Of a DNA stretch of 26,579 nt, positions 8,226 through 15,973 are shown piece after piece (within the stretch, counting starts at the first letter, position 1; every line of letters starts with the position of its first letter). The notes under the pieces were generated by a model. The model searched no databases. It was not told the DNA's origin and worked only from the letters and a program-made list of their open reading frames with translations. Where the stretch lies: positions 1-26,579 of the forward strand of contig JAIRMX010000079.1 of the NCBI GenBank assembly GCA_031258375.1. The letters run 5' to 3'. The stretch is from Elusimicrobiota bacterium. Its GTDB lineage: Bacteria; Elusimicrobiota; Elusimicrobia; Elusimicrobiales; Elusimicrobiaceae. A program made the translations under genes and the position numbers.

Positions 8226-8263
8226 CGGACGAAAAAACATCGTCCTTGTAATTTTGTTATAAT
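8226..8263 (+). promoter_or_regulatory. Putative lepB promoter with extended -10
   Basis: TATAAT at 8258-8263 is preceded by TG at 8255-8256, an extended -10. A small inverted repeat, GGACGA (8227-8232) with TCGTCC (8240-8245), lies around the -35 position and could be an operator or a weak end signal for mfd. The rest of the 331-bp gap 8003-8333 is AT-rich and shows no gene. Confidence 0.5.
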
Positions 8264-8336
8264 TTCTAAAGACGGCTTGTGTCGGGATAACTTTAAATTC
8301 AAAAAATTATCAACGTATGCGTAAAAGGAGAAATTG

Positions 8337-9305
8337 GTGGAATTAAGATTATTAATTATTGGAACGACAGCTTTTATTTTTGCAAAAACCGCAAAATATT
8401 TTAAAAAGAAAAATTTATTTCAAAATAAAAATTTTTTTATGGCATTTAATGCTCTTTTCGCGCTTATTGCCGGGGGAATGATCTATTATCTTTTGAATTT
8501 TATGTCCGCAAACGGCATTCAGGGCGGCCTCTCGCCAAGCAAAACGGCTTTGATAATAACCGCTACTGTAGCTTACGCCGTTTACAATATTTACAAAGCC
8601 AAAAATGCCGGCAAAAAACAAACTGAAAAAATTTATGCTTTTAATCTTGATTGGGCGGAAACCGTTTATTTTGCCGGATTTTTCGCTTCGGTGGCGATGT
8701 TTTTTCTTCTTCAGGCTTTTAAAATACCGTCGGCCTCTATGCGCAATACTTTGCTTGAAAAGGATAATTTGTTCGTAAATAAAATAGTTTACGGCATAAG
8801 GCTGCCTTTTATGAACCGCAAACTTATAAAATTCGGCGATATAAAGCGCGGCGACGTTATAGTATTTCGCTTTCCTGCGGAAAACAAAAAACAAATAAAC
8901 TGCGGCGAGCCGCAATACGGCCGCGATTTTGTCAAGCGCGTCGTAGGCCTTCCGGGAGAAACGGTTGAGATGAAAAACAAACAAGTATTTATAAACGGCG
9001 ATTTAATACCGTCGCAGAGTTATGAAGTTTACAGCGATCATCCCGAGCAGAACGTAGACAATTTTTTATCGACGGAACAATATCAGCGAATATGGGAAAA
9101 CAGAGAACTTGAGCAATATTTCGGCCTTGCGCTGCGCGATAATTTCGGGCCTGTAACAATTCCTCAAGGCGCATATCTTGCAATAGGAGATAACAGGGAT
9201 TTTTCCTGCGATTCCCGTTTTTGGGGGCCTGTGCCGGAAAAAAACATCAAAGGCAAAGCGTGGTTTATCCACTGGCCTCTGAGCAGAGTGAGCTTGATAA
9301 AATAA
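8337..9305 (+). CDS. lepB: Signal peptidase I
   Basis: Membrane serine protease that removes signal peptides from exported proteins on the outer face of the inner membrane. Catalytic features: box B P-S-A-S-M with the nucleophile Ser134, the general-base Lys200 in K-R-V-V-G-L-P-G-E, and box E G-D-N-R-D followed by S-C-D-S-R-F-W-G. The N-terminal 130 residues carry about four hydrophobic segments (near 4-18, 36-56, 66-82 and 103-122), more than the two of E. coli LepB. I choose GTG 8337 over TTG 8334, because AAGGAG (8325-8330) is then 6 nt away. The gene runs into a convergent gene whose stop is only 2 bp beyond its own, with no terminator visible between. Confidence 0.95.
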   Translation: MELRLLIIGTTAFIFAKTAKYFKKKNLFQNKNFFMAFNALFALIAGGMIYYLLNFMSANGIQGGLSPSKTALIITATVAYAVYNIYKAKNAGKKQTEKIYAFNLDWAETVYFAGFFASVAMFFLLQAFKIPSASMRNTLLEKDNLFVNKIVYGIRLPFMNRKLIKFGDIKRGDVIVFRFPAENKKQINCGEPQYGRDFVKRVVGLPGETVEMKNKQVFINGDLIPSQSYEVYSDHPEQNVDNFLSTEQYQRIWENRELEQYFGLALRDNFGPVTIPQGAYLAIGDNRDFSCDSRFWGPVPEKNIKGKAWFIHWPLSRVSLIK

Positions 9306-9307
9306 AT

Positions 9308-9721
9308 TTAGTAAGGCCAGGCAATAATTTCAATATTTATATTTGCTTTTCTGGCCGCATGAAGTATTTTCTCCCGCGTTTTCTCATCCGGCAAAGAAAA
9401 ACCTTTTATGCGTTTCAAATTCCAATAAACTTTAGCTCCTCTTGGCAACCGTATAAGTTCTTCTATAAAAGCATCCGTTCCGTAACTGACAAGATTGTCT
9501 TTCATAATATATTCACGCGAAGAAATTTTTGTGGCTGATTCAAAAACAGCATATGCCCAAGTATCTTCGTGCGGCCATGAATAAAGTTCGTACGCCGCCG
9601 CCGCAGCAGGCGCGCTTATATCCGTGCTCGGATTAATACTGCTTATTTGAAATCCTGCGCCCGGGCCGCAGCCGGCCGCAAACGAAAAAGTAAGACATAT
9701 ATATAATAATTTAGCTTTCAT
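9308..9721 (-). CDS. Small lipoprotein of unknown function
   Basis: 137 residues. The N-terminus MKAKLLYICLTFSFAAGC is a signal peptide with a lipobox (F-A-A-G-C), so the mature protein should start at the lipidated Cys18. The rest has no family I recognise. It contains a P-A-A-A-A-A-Y-E-L-Y-S-W-P-H-E-D stretch and ends I-E-I-I-A-W-P-Y, and looks like a compact mixed alpha/beta domain. The ATG is preceded by a strong GGAGGAG. It converges tail to tail with lepB (stops 2 bp apart) and is divergent from the gene at 9781, sharing a 59-bp promoter region with it. Confidence 0.8.
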   Translation of the reverse strand: MKAKLLYICLTFSFAAGCGPGAGFQISSINPSTDISAPAAAAAYELYSWPHEDTWAYAVFESATKISSREYIMKDNLVSYGTDAFIEELIRLPRGAKVYWNLKRIKGFSLPDEKTREKILHAARKANINIEIIAWPY

Positions 9722-9744
9722 TTCTCCTCCAATTTATAAAAGTC

Positions 9745-9774
9745 TTAGATAATAATATCATTTTATGTTAAAAT
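9745..9774 (+). promoter_or_regulatory. Putative promoter for the gene at 9781
   Basis: TAAAAT at 9769-9774 with a weak TTAGAT at 9745-9750 (18-bp spacer). The -10 box ends 6 bp before the ATG, and there is no Shine-Dalgarno sequence, so this is a second candidate leaderless transcript after dnaX. The -35 is poor. Confidence 0.35.
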
Positions 9775-9780
9775 TATGTT

Positions 9781-10560
9781 ATGGATAATAAAAAAGATTT
9801 TTCAAATGATATGTTATATTCTCTACAAATAGGGGGTATTGTAGCCGTTGCTCTGTTGCTAATATTTCCCGTTTATTTATATATGCGAAAAGCGACGCGC
9901 ATAGAAAACTCCTTAAGTCCGAAAAAATTGGATTCCTTTAAATCAGACACTGCGCAAATAATAAATCCCAGCCGTCAATTCCTGCCTTCCGCAAACGCCG
10001 GATATGCCGGTATTGACGTAGGCCAGCGCAGTGTAAAATATGCGAACACCGGCTCGGCAATCTTAGGCGTTACCGCACAAACAATCACGCAATTTACACC
10101 TGAGGATTTCAGAAAAATAGGGGAAACGCCGTGGAGCCTTACCAATACCGTCGCCGCCAATCGTAATTTCCCAAGCTTGGTCGAGGTAGTATTTAATAAT
10201 CCCAATGTGGTGGCCGGTTTTTTAGGGAGAACAACAACTCAAGAACTACTTAATTCTCCCGATAAAATCACCTCGATTATTCAAAATAATGATTCAATAA
10301 TAGAACAGTTTTTCTCAAGTCCCGCGGCTGTCGGGACTCTAGGAAATGAAAATATGATGCTTGCAATAGCCAAAAGCACGTTGCTTTCGCAGATATTTAG
10401 CTCAAAAACAGGCCAGTATTTTATTAAAAATCCCCGTCGCGCGCGCGCGCTTGCAGCCGGCAATAAAACGCTTGCGCCCTTGCTTAGCAACGAGAGCGTA
10501 AAGAAATTTTTATTTGCTCATCCGCAGACAAAAGCCGCGGCTGCGGAATTTTATAAATAG
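9781..10560 (+). CDS. Membrane-anchored helical-repeat protein, unknown
   Basis: 259 residues, no family recognised. One membrane segment near the N-terminus (about 17-35, G-G-I-V-A-V-A-L-L-L-I-F-P-V-Y-L-Y) with a basic residue cluster after it, so most of the protein may be cytoplasmic or periplasmic depending on topology. From about residue 125 to the end the sequence falls into loosely repeated helical units of about 20 residues with an N-P, S-P or H-P turn (for example N-N-P-N-V-V, S-S-P-A-A-V, K-N-P-R-R-A, A-H-P-Q-T-K). This suggests an alpha-helical scaffold for protein binding. The next gene, deoC, starts 85 bp downstream and has its own Shine-Dalgarno sequence. Function cannot be inferred. 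Confidence 0.75.
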   Translation: MDNKKDFSNDMLYSLQIGGIVAVALLLIFPVYLYMRKATRIENSLSPKKLDSFKSDTAQIINPSRQFLPSANAGYAGIDVGQRSVKYANTGSAILGVTAQTITQFTPEDFRKIGETPWSLTNTVAANRNFPSLVEVVFNNPNVVAGFLGRTTTQELLNSPDKITSIIQNNDSIIEQFFSSPAAVGTLGNENMMLAIAKSTLLSQIFSSKTGQYFIKNPRRARALAAGNKTLAPLLSNESVKKFLFAHPQTKAAAAEFYK

Positions 10561-10645
10561 GGATATTTCTCGTAGAATTAGATAAAAACTAAAAACAGCG
10601 TATAAATTTTGTAAACCATAAAATAAACTCAAAAAGGCGGTATTT

Positions 10646-11308
10646 ATGAAAATTGCAAAATATATAGACCATACTCTCTTAAAAGCTTATGCTTCCGATA
10701 AAGAAATAGAAATTCTTTGTAGGGAAGCAATGCAATACGGTTTTGCCTCCGTATGCGTTAATCCGTTTTGGGTGTCTTCTGCGGCTAAAATTTTGAGAGG
10801 CAGCAATGTTAAAGTTTGCACCGTAATCGGTTTTCCGCTTGGCTATAATAAGCGTCATGTAAAAGCTTATGAAACCGCAGTCGCCCTTCAAGACGGAGCT
10901 AGGGAATTTGATATGGTTATGAATATAGGAGCGCTTAAAAGCAGGTTGTTTGACGAGGTGCAAATCGATATCGAAACCGTGCGGCGCGCCGCAAGAGAAA
11001 ATATTTTGAAAGTTATTATAGAAACATTTTACCTGACAGAAGAAGAAAAAGTTAAAGCATGTCAAATCGCCGCAGCCGCAGGTGCGGATTTTGTAAAGAC
11101 ATCGACCGGATTTTCGGGTAAAGGCGCGACGGAAGAGGATGTGAGACTTATGAAACAGGCTTCCGGCGTCAAAGTCAAAGCTGCCGGAGGAATTCAAACT
11201 AAGGAAGATATGTTTAAAATGATAGACGCCGGCGCGGACAGAATAGGCACCAGCTGCGGCGCGCAAATTATTTCTTCTTTAGAAACGCATATCGGCGCTG
11301 GAGTGTAA
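10646..11308 (+). CDS. deoC: Deoxyribose-phosphate aldolase
   Basis: Class I aldolase that cleaves 2-deoxy-D-ribose 5-phosphate to glyceraldehyde 3-phosphate and acetaldehyde in deoxynucleoside breakdown; cytoplasmic. The 220-residue length is standard. Seen: Y-I-D-H-T-L-L-K at the N-terminus, E-F-D-M-V-M-N-I-G with the proton-relay Asp, the Schiff-base Lys151 in F-V-K-T-S-T-G-F, and the phosphate-site K-A-A-G-G-I near residue 180. The ATG is preceded by AGGCGG. No other deo-regulon gene (nucleoside phosphorylase, phosphopentomutase) is next to it. A strong bidirectional terminator follows. Confidence 0.96.
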   Translation: MKIAKYIDHTLLKAYASDKEIEILCREAMQYGFASVCVNPFWVSSAAKILRGSNVKVCTVIGFPLGYNKRHVKAYETAVALQDGAREFDMVMNIGALKSRLFDEVQIDIETVRRAARENILKVIIETFYLTEEEKVKACQIAAAAGADFVKTSTGFSGKGATEEDVRLMKQASGVKVKAAGGIQTKEDMFKMIDAGADRIGTSCGAQIISSLETHIGAGV

Positions 11309-11327
11309 TTTTTATGTTCGCCAAATG

Positions 11328-11360
11328 AAAACGCCGCGAGAATGTTTCTCGCGGCGTTTT
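11328..11360. terminator. Bidirectional terminator between deoC and the aminotransferase
   Basis: AAAACGCCGCGAGA pairs perfectly with TCTCGCGGCGTTTT around a tiny loop, with A and T flanks that serve both strands. It separates two convergent genes. Confidence 0.92.
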
Positions 11361-11371
11361 GAACTTAATTG

Positions 11372-12502
11372 TCATCTCTTATTTTTATAGAACTCTTTTA
11401 TCTCGTCTGAAATTATTTTTACGTCTTCTTCCGTAAGCTCCGGAAATATAGGCACGGAAATTACTTCTTTTGCGGCAATTTCCGTATGCGGGAAATCCCC
11501 AGGATTAATATTTAGATGCGAATAACACGGCTGCTTATAAAGCGGCACGGGATAATAAATCGCATTGCCGATATTATTAGCTTTTAAATGCTCGCTCAGA
11601 CCGTCTCTGTCCTTAACGCGGAGCGTAAACACGTAATAACTTTGCGTTGTGCCGTTTTGCTCGCAAGGAGGCAGAATTACTTGCGGAACTTCCGCCAAAT
11701 ATTTACGATACATTTGCGCGACTTGAACTCGGCCTTCCGTCCATTTTTTAAGATGATTAAGTTTAACGTCAAGTATGGCGGCCTGTATTTCGTCCATACG
11801 CAGCGTTGAGCCTTCTCTATCGTATTCGTAAGCTTTGCCCGCGCTGCGTCCGCTGTGACGTATGCTTTGGCAAAGGTCGGCTATATCTTTATTATTAGTT
11901 ATAACCGCGCCGGCATCTCCGCAAGCTCCCAGATTTTTGCTCGGATAAAAGCTAAAAGCCGCCGCCTCGCCGAAATTGCCCGTATAAATGTTTTTGTACA
12001 TAGCCAAATGGCTTTGCGCGCAGTCTTCAATAACTTTCAGATTATACTTTTTTGCGATTCTTAAAATTTCATCCATATCGGCGGGAAAACCGTATAAATG
12101 AACGGGTAAAATCGCTTTGGTTTTTTTGGTTATTTTGCGTTCTATATCTTTTGGGTCTATATTGAACGTAAGCGGATCTATATCGGCAAAAACAAAATCG
12201 GCTCCGCTAAGAGTGACCGACGTCGTCGTGGCTACAAAAGTAAACGGCGTGGTGATTACCTCGTCGCCTCTGCCTACGCCGGCGGCCATTAAAGCGATTT
12301 GTATCGCGCTTGCGCCTGAGGAGCAGGCAACGCAGTATTTTGCTCCGAGCGTTTTGGCAAAATTTTCTTCAAACGCTTTTGTTCTCGGGCCGAGCAGCCA
12401 TTGCATTGAGTTTAAAGCGTCCAGCGCGGCTTTGTTTAAATCTTCTTTAATGCTTTCGTGCTGTTGTTTCAGATTAAACAACGGTATGTTTTTTGTGTTC
12501 AT
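11372..12502 (-). CDS. DegT/DnrJ/EryC1-family sugar aminotransferase
   Basis: PLP-dependent aminotransferase of the fold-type I DegT/DnrJ/EryC1/StrS family, which usually transfers an amino group from glutamate to a nucleotide-linked keto-sugar for surface glycans. The 376 residues match the family. Seen: N-terminal I-P-L-F-N-L-K, the S-S-G-A-S-A cofactor-phosphate loop (61-66), V-I-E-D-C-A-Q-S-H (the Asp that contacts the pyridine nitrogen), and F-Y-P-S-K-N-L-G with the Schiff-base Lys189. It is the last gene of a three-gene operon: its ATG is one base after the stop of the mgtC-like gene, with no good Shine-Dalgarno sequence, so translation is probably coupled. The exact sugar is unknown; the neighbours are transporters, not sugar genes. 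Confidence 0.9.
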   Translation of the reverse strand: MNTKNIPLFNLKQQHESIKEDLNKAALDALNSMQWLLGPRTKAFEENFAKTLGAKYCVACSSGASAIQIALMAAGVGRGDEVITTPFTFVATTTSVTLSGADFVFADIDPLTFNIDPKDIERKITKKTKAILPVHLYGFPADMDEILRIAKKYNLKVIEDCAQSHLAMYKNIYTGNFGEAAAFSFYPSKNLGACGDAGAVITNNKDIADLCQSIRHSGRSAGKAYEYDREGSTLRMDEIQAAILDVKLNHLKKWTEGRVQVAQMYRKYLAEVPQVILPPCEQNGTTQSYYVFTLRVKDRDGLSEHLKANNIGNAIYYPVPLYKQPCYSHLNINPGDFPHTEIAAKEVISVPIFPELTEEDVKIISDEIKEFYKNKR

Positions 12503-12503
12503 A

Positions 12504-13145
12504 TTATTTGTCCAAGAGTTTAATTTCTTTCATGGCAAGCAGCGCCCTGAAAGTTGATTTACATATCGTTTCCGACATATTTACCACCATTTTTATTACG
12601 AACAATCCCTCGTCTTTTGAAATTTCTTCTTTAAGTATTTCAGCTTTGTTCTGCGATATTATTTGATGTATTTTATCCACGACCTCCCAATTGGCCTCGC
12701 ATTTGATTACGACGGTTTCGTAAAGGCGGATATAATCAAATTTATTCATAACTTTTCGGAGGATAAACTGCAGTATCAAAACCGATGCCGTCGCCGCCGC
12801 GGCCAGCGTAAAATTGCCAAATCCCGCCGCCATGCCGACAGCCGCAACAACCCAAATGCTCGCGGCGGTTGTCAAGCCGGATATTTTATTGCCGTCCCGC
12901 AATATTGATCCGGCTCCCAAAAAGCCGACGCCGGCTACAACCTGCGCCGCGATACGCGACGGGTCTGCGCCAAACAAAAAAGCCGAATGTAGCGACATTA
13001 TCGTGAAAACCGCAGAGCCTATGCAAATTAAAGTGTTTGTCATAAATCCCGCTGGTTTATCGTGATAGCGGCGCTCAAGGCCTATCATTCCGCCGAGAAC
13101 GACCGAAAGTAAAAGCCTTATCAAAACTTCATCAATAGTTATCAT
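12504..13145 (-). CDS. MgtC/SapB-family membrane protein
   Basis: 213 residues. Seen: an N-terminal helix ending G-G-M-I-G-L-E-R-R, the loop with K-P-A-G-F-M-T-N-T-L, the signature G-V-G-F-L-G-A-G-S-I-L-R and the helix G-L-T-T-A-A-S-I-W-V-V-A-A-V-G. Four to five membrane helices fill residues 1-135, and a soluble tail (about 140-213) may be a regulatory ACT-like domain. MgtC proteins affect magnesium homeostasis and virulence in some pathogens by acting on ATP synthase or other partners; many homologues have no known function. The start overlaps the upstream stop in an ATGA arrangement, so the three genes 14182-11372 form one coupled operon. Confidence 0.92.
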   Translation of the reverse strand: MITIDEVLIRLLLSVVLGGMIGLERRYHDKPAGFMTNTLICIGSAVFTIMSLHSAFLFGADPSRIAAQVVAGVGFLGAGSILRDGNKISGLTTAASIWVVAAVGMAAGFGNFTLAAAATASVLILQFILRKVMNKFDYIRLYETVVIKCEANWEVVDKIHQIISQNKAEILKEEISKDEGLFVIKMVVNMSETICKSTFRALLAMKEIKLLDK

Positions 13146-14182
13146 ATATTTGGCATTGCGCTTAAAATAATAAAATAAATAAACATAACCGCAATTCCCA
13201 CCGGTAAAGCTGCTTTAGCCCATTCTTTGCTTTTAATTTTAAATTTGGACGCACAGATAATGTTCGGTATATTGCCGGGTATTAAAAAACCGCCGGACAC
13301 TACCAACGCTATCAACAAGAACTCAATTTGTTTATTTGTCATACTGGGCAGTATTTCAATGGCGGCAAGCGTCGCATTATCCAAAATAGCCGATATTATA
13401 TTAGCCCAGTATAAAGCCCAGGCGCTCAGTTTCATTATCGAAATTTCTGCAAGCGGCATAAGTCCCCGCCCGAACAATACTAAAGCCGTTACAAATAAAA
13501 AGACTTTTGCCGCGCGCGTTAAAATATCTTTCACATCTTCATGTTCAAGCTGCGCCGCCGTTTTATTTTGACCGTCTTTAACGCGTGCGGCAAAAAAGGA
13601 AAACAATATAACGCCCGGTAATATAAATTTCCACAGCAGCATAAAAAGATATCCAAAATGCGCGTTATGCGGCGGGCCGGAAAGCTTGCTGGTGACTATC
13701 GTGGAAAGCGGTTCGCCAAGAGGCGTAAGAACTGCTCCCAGACCAATGGCAAAACAACCCATTACTATAACATGCACGGTATCGCGGCGGGAAAGTTTTA
13801 AAGTGGTTGTAATTTCGCACAAAACCAGCGCGGCCACAATTGCGGTGATAACGCTTGAAAGCAATGATAAAATAAATACGATGCAGAAAATCGACGGTTT
13901 GAGGCCGGTTTTAATTTCAATAAGTTCAATGACTTTATTTATCTGCATACGGAATTTTCTAAACAATAATCCTGTTATTAGAACGGCAAGAGAAATGGCC
14001 ACCGGCTCGCGCAATGCTTCAATTATTAAATGTCCGCTCCATGCTCGGCTTATGCTTACCGCCAAAATACCCAAAACAAAAAGGAAAATTTCCAATTCTT
14101 TTTCCACAACATGCATAGTAAAAGGCAAGAAAAGCGCAAGCAAAACGACAATTGTTAGTAAAACGATTACGGTAAAAGACAT
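13142..14182 (-). CDS. DUF1646-family putative ion transporter
   Basis: 346 residues with about ten hydrophobic segments. It resembles DUF1646, a branch of the ion-transporter superfamily that includes arsenite and Na+/H+ carriers. Seen: V-L-T-P-L-G-E-P-L-S in the middle of the chain and A-I-L-D-N-A-T-L-A-A near residue 270, the paired re-entrant-type motifs of that superfamily. Sodium or another cation is a likely substrate, unproven. First gene of the operon with mgtC-like and degT-like genes. ATG 14182 has a strong GGAGGA. A TATAAT on the - strand at 14240-14235 is a candidate -10. Pairing with an MgtC-type protein suggests a shared role in cation balance. Confidence 0.85.
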   Translation of the reverse strand: MSFTVIVLLTIVVLLALFLPFTMHVVEKELEIFLFVLGILAVSISRAWSGHLIIEALREPVAISLAVLITGLLFRKFRMQINKVIELIEIKTGLKPSIFCIVFILSLLSSVITAIVAALVLCEITTTLKLSRRDTVHVIVMGCFAIGLGAVLTPLGEPLSTIVTSKLSGPPHNAHFGYLFMLLWKFILPGVILFSFFAARVKDGQNKTAAQLEHEDVKDILTRAAKVFLFVTALVLFGRGLMPLAEISIMKLSAWALYWANIISAILDNATLAAIEILPSMTNKQIEFLLIALVVSGGFLIPGNIPNIICASKFKIKSKEWAKAALPVGIAVMFIYFIILSAMPNI

Positions 14183-14403
14183 TAATAATCCTCCGCAAAA
14201 TTTTCACATAAAGCAAATATCCGCAGATATATTAATTATATCATTACAATAAAAGTTATTCAGCATTTTTCCGATATCTTATCGAGAAATATCGTTATTA
14301 TTGCTATTTTTATCGCTTTAGAAACACATTGAAGTTTTACTTGTATTGCTATTCTAAAAAATATCTAGTAAAAAAAGAAGTAAGCGGCTGTTAATTTAAA
14401 GAG

Positions 14404-14480
14404 AGAATGCTTGAATCGGCAATCTATGTTAAAGTCATAGAAATGGATGCCTGATTACAAATTTCAAGTATGACAAAAGA
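14404..14480. repeat. Degenerate interspersed palindrome
   Basis: Contains TGCTTGAATCGGCAATCTAT and, further on, TGGATGCCTGATTACAAATT then TCAAGTATGACA. The pattern matches degenerate relatives of the palindrome family at 4522-4583, and like that pair it lies directly 5' of a leader element (copy D). The rest of the gap 14183-14487 is AT-rich with no gene. Confidence 0.5.
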
Positions 14481-14487
14481 GCAAAAA

Positions 14488-14594
14488 ATAATCGGTTTAT
14501 AAAAATTTGATACTGTTTTTGGTAGTTTCCGCAAGGGAACAAGCTTTTAAGATATCAAAGGCATTCACAATGTTCAAACAGCGATAACAATGCA
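14488..14594 (+). promoter_or_regulatory. Truncated attenuator leader, copy D
   Basis: Matches the 5' half of copy A: ATAATCGG-TTTATAAAAATTTGA, then GTTTTTGG (14515-14522), hairpin P1 with a GCAA loop (14525-14540), hairpin P2 (14543-14562) and AACAGC (14577-14582). Homology then ends; P3, P4 and the terminator are missing. It runs directly into the DUF2059 remnant, so it is a broken copy created by deletion. Confidence 0.75.
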
Positions 14595-14757
14595 CATCAA
14601 ACGACTGGCGACCAGCAGCTGGCAGCCGCTGAGGAACTGATGATACTCACCCGTATGGATACTTTATTTGATAAAACTGCTGAGATGATGATTAACATGC
14701 AATTCCAGCAAAATCCCGGCCTTGCCCCATCTTTTACCGAAAATATATGCGCTATGA
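14583..14757 (+). pseudogene. Remnant of a DUF2059-like protein gene
   Basis: One frame (codons from 14583) reads Q-Q-L-A-A-A-E-E-L-M-I-L-T-R-M-D-T-L-F-D-K and then M-I-N-M-Q-F-Q-Q-N-P-G-L-A-P. This fits the DUF2059 domain (usual form A-A-x-E-L-L-x-L-T-G-x-D ... Q-N-P-x-L-A-P). There is no start codon or signal peptide, the 5' side is the broken leader copy D, and the 3' side runs into the transposase remnant. The frame ends at a TAG at 14805. Probably non-functional. Confidence 0.55.
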
Positions 14758-14763
14758 AAGACG

Positions 14764-15012
14764 GTGCACAAGCTACGCTACCACATTGTATGGATACCGA
14801 AGTATAGGAAGATAGGGGAGGAGTTTTTGGAACTTGAAGAGTTTTTGTGGGGAGATAGTTTTTGGGCAGAGGGGTATTTTGCGGAGAGCGTAGGCGTAGC
14901 GGAAGAAGAGATGATAAGGCGGTATATCAGGGACAATGAATGTATGAATTATGCCGAGCAGTTGACCTTCTTAGAAACCACACCCTTTAGGGCGTGTGTT
15001 GCTCATTGCTAA
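14764..15012 (+). pseudogene. IS200/IS605-type transposase, internally deleted
   Basis: The start (L-R-Y-H-I-V-W-I-P-K-Y-R-K, residues 3-15) is the N-terminus of an IS200-type TnpA (Y1 HUH transposase). It is joined in frame, near 14812, to the C-terminal part (F-L-W-G-D-S-F-W-A-E-G-Y-F, then M-I-R-R-Y-I-R-D-N with the putative catalytic Tyr). About 60 residues between them, including the HUH metal-binding motif, are missing, so the protein cannot be active. The GTG at 14764 may not be the original start. A small hairpin at 14979-14999 (ACACCC/GGGCGTGT) may be the subterminal palindrome of the element's right end. Confidence 0.75.
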
Positions 15013-15068
15013 ATGCTTTTAAATACTTATATTTGACTGTAAATTCCCCCGCCCCTTTGACCAATTTA

Positions 15069-15653
15069 TTAATTAAACATAAACCTTAACCCAGAGCTTG
15101 GACTTATTGAATATAAATCATAATCAACGCCACTCATATTAACATAATGAATTCCCAAATCAAGTTTTATATCCTCTGATAATGCTGGGGCTATGCCTGC
15201 ATAAAAAGAATATGTAAAATTATTTTCGCTATCCGAATATCCCAAAAAAGAAGCTTTAACTTTAGTTCTCCCTATGCCTGCTCCAAGAACAAATTCTGTA
15301 TCTGAATTTGAGAATTTTTTATTAAATAGGATAGTAAAAATAAAAGAATCTCCTGTCGCTGTTATCCCTTCAGACACTGGCAGTCCTAATTCGTTTCTAA
15401 TAAAACTTGCATCAACTATTGTAACTTGCGTGTGTCTTAAATATTCTCCCTCTATTCTCAAATTTTCAGCCAAAGATATCCCAAGTGATGTTCCTAAAAT
15501 AGGGGCTATATCATCATTCTTATAGCCTGATTCTTTATAATTTATAAAGCCTAATCCAGCTTTAAACGATATATAGGGTTTTACTGATGCTTCTTGAGCA
15601 AACAGTGGAATTACCAAAACCACAGCAACAAACATTATTATCATTTTCTTCAT
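15069..15653 (-). CDS. Outer-membrane beta-barrel protein
   Basis: 194 residues. Signal peptide MKKMIIMFVAVVLVIPLFAQ ends near residue 20. The rest alternates polar and hydrophobic residues in short strands (for example F-K-A-G-L-G-F-I-N-Y, F-V-L-G-A-G-I-G, F-T-Y-S-F-Y-A-G-I) and ends G-L-R-F-M-F-N, a typical C-terminal strand recognised by the barrel-assembly machinery. It resembles small eight-stranded porin or adhesin-like barrels. I choose ATG 15653, preceded by GAGAGGG; the frame stays open upstream to 15788, but that part lies inside leader copy B. Codon use is AT-rich compared with the housekeeping genes, as for its neighbours. Function unknown; surface exposure is likely. Confidence 0.85.
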   Translation of the reverse strand: MKKMIIMFVAVVLVIPLFAQEASVKPYISFKAGLGFINYKESGYKNDDIAPILGTSLGISLAENLRIEGEYLRHTQVTIVDASFIRNELGLPVSEGITATGDSFIFTILFNKKFSNSDTEFVLGAGIGRTKVKASFLGYSDSENNFTYSFYAGIAPALSEDIKLDLGIHYVNMSGVDYDLYSISPSSGLRFMFN

Positions 15654-15693
15654 TTTTATGCCCTCTCTGTTATTAATATTTCTTTTGTTGTAT

Positions 15694-15901
15694 ACCAAAC
15701 AAAAACGGCTGTCATATTTGAGCCATAGGAAATAACCCAAGATATAACAGCCGTAGTTTCCCGCCCGAAGGCGGGAAACATTCAACACAAAGCAAAAGGC
15801 TCATGACTTCCTCTCGCTTTGTGTTTGATAACGGTCTGTTTCTGGATTTCCTATGTGCTTTTGATTTCTCAAAAGCTCATCCCTTTCGGGATTCCAAAAA
15901 C
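15694..15901 (-). promoter_or_regulatory. Structured attenuator leader, copy B (beta-barrel gene)
   Basis: Same order of parts as copy A on the - strand. GTTTTTGG (15901-15894). P1 (15892-15879, ATCCC/GGGAT with GAAA loop). P2 (15876-15857). ATAGGAAATCC (15854-15844) and AACAGACCG (15840-15832). P3 (15825-15784, a 16-bp stem AACACAAAGC.../...GCTTTGTGTT). P4 (15779-15756, arms GTTTCCCGCC/GGCGGGAAAC). Terminator. The two linker segments can pair with the terminator loop (15737-15725) and with its 5' arm (15753-15746). P1, P3 and the loop pairing all differ in sequence from copy A but keep pairing. Confidence 0.82.
15701..15754 (-). terminator. Terminator of leader copy B
   Basis: ACGGCTGTTATAT pairs with ATATGACAGCCGT and is followed by TTTTT. 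It ends about 50 nt before the beta-barrel start codon, with no room for a separate strong promoter after it. Confidence 0.83.
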
Positions 15902-15945
15902 GTCTTTTAAAACTATTTTTAACAGTTACTTTTTAGTACAAATTT

Positions 15946-15973
15946 ATTATAGCATATTTAGACACTTTACTAA
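15946..15973 (-). promoter_or_regulatory. Putative promoter for leader copy B
   Basis: On the - strand TATAAT (15951-15946) is a perfect -10 box. TTAGTA (15973-15968) with a 16-bp spacer is a weak -35. Transcription would start about 40 nt before GTTTTTGG. Confidence 0.4.

Noticed and set aside
9221..9538. 105-residue + strand frame over the end of lepB and the lipoprotein gene
   Set aside because: It is antisense to the lipoprotein gene, which has a signal peptide, lipobox and strong Shine-Dalgarno sequence.
15654..15788. In-frame N-terminal extension of the beta-barrel gene
   Set aside because: It would translate the leader's terminator hairpin; a signal peptide and a good Shine-Dalgarno sequence belong to the ATG at 15653.
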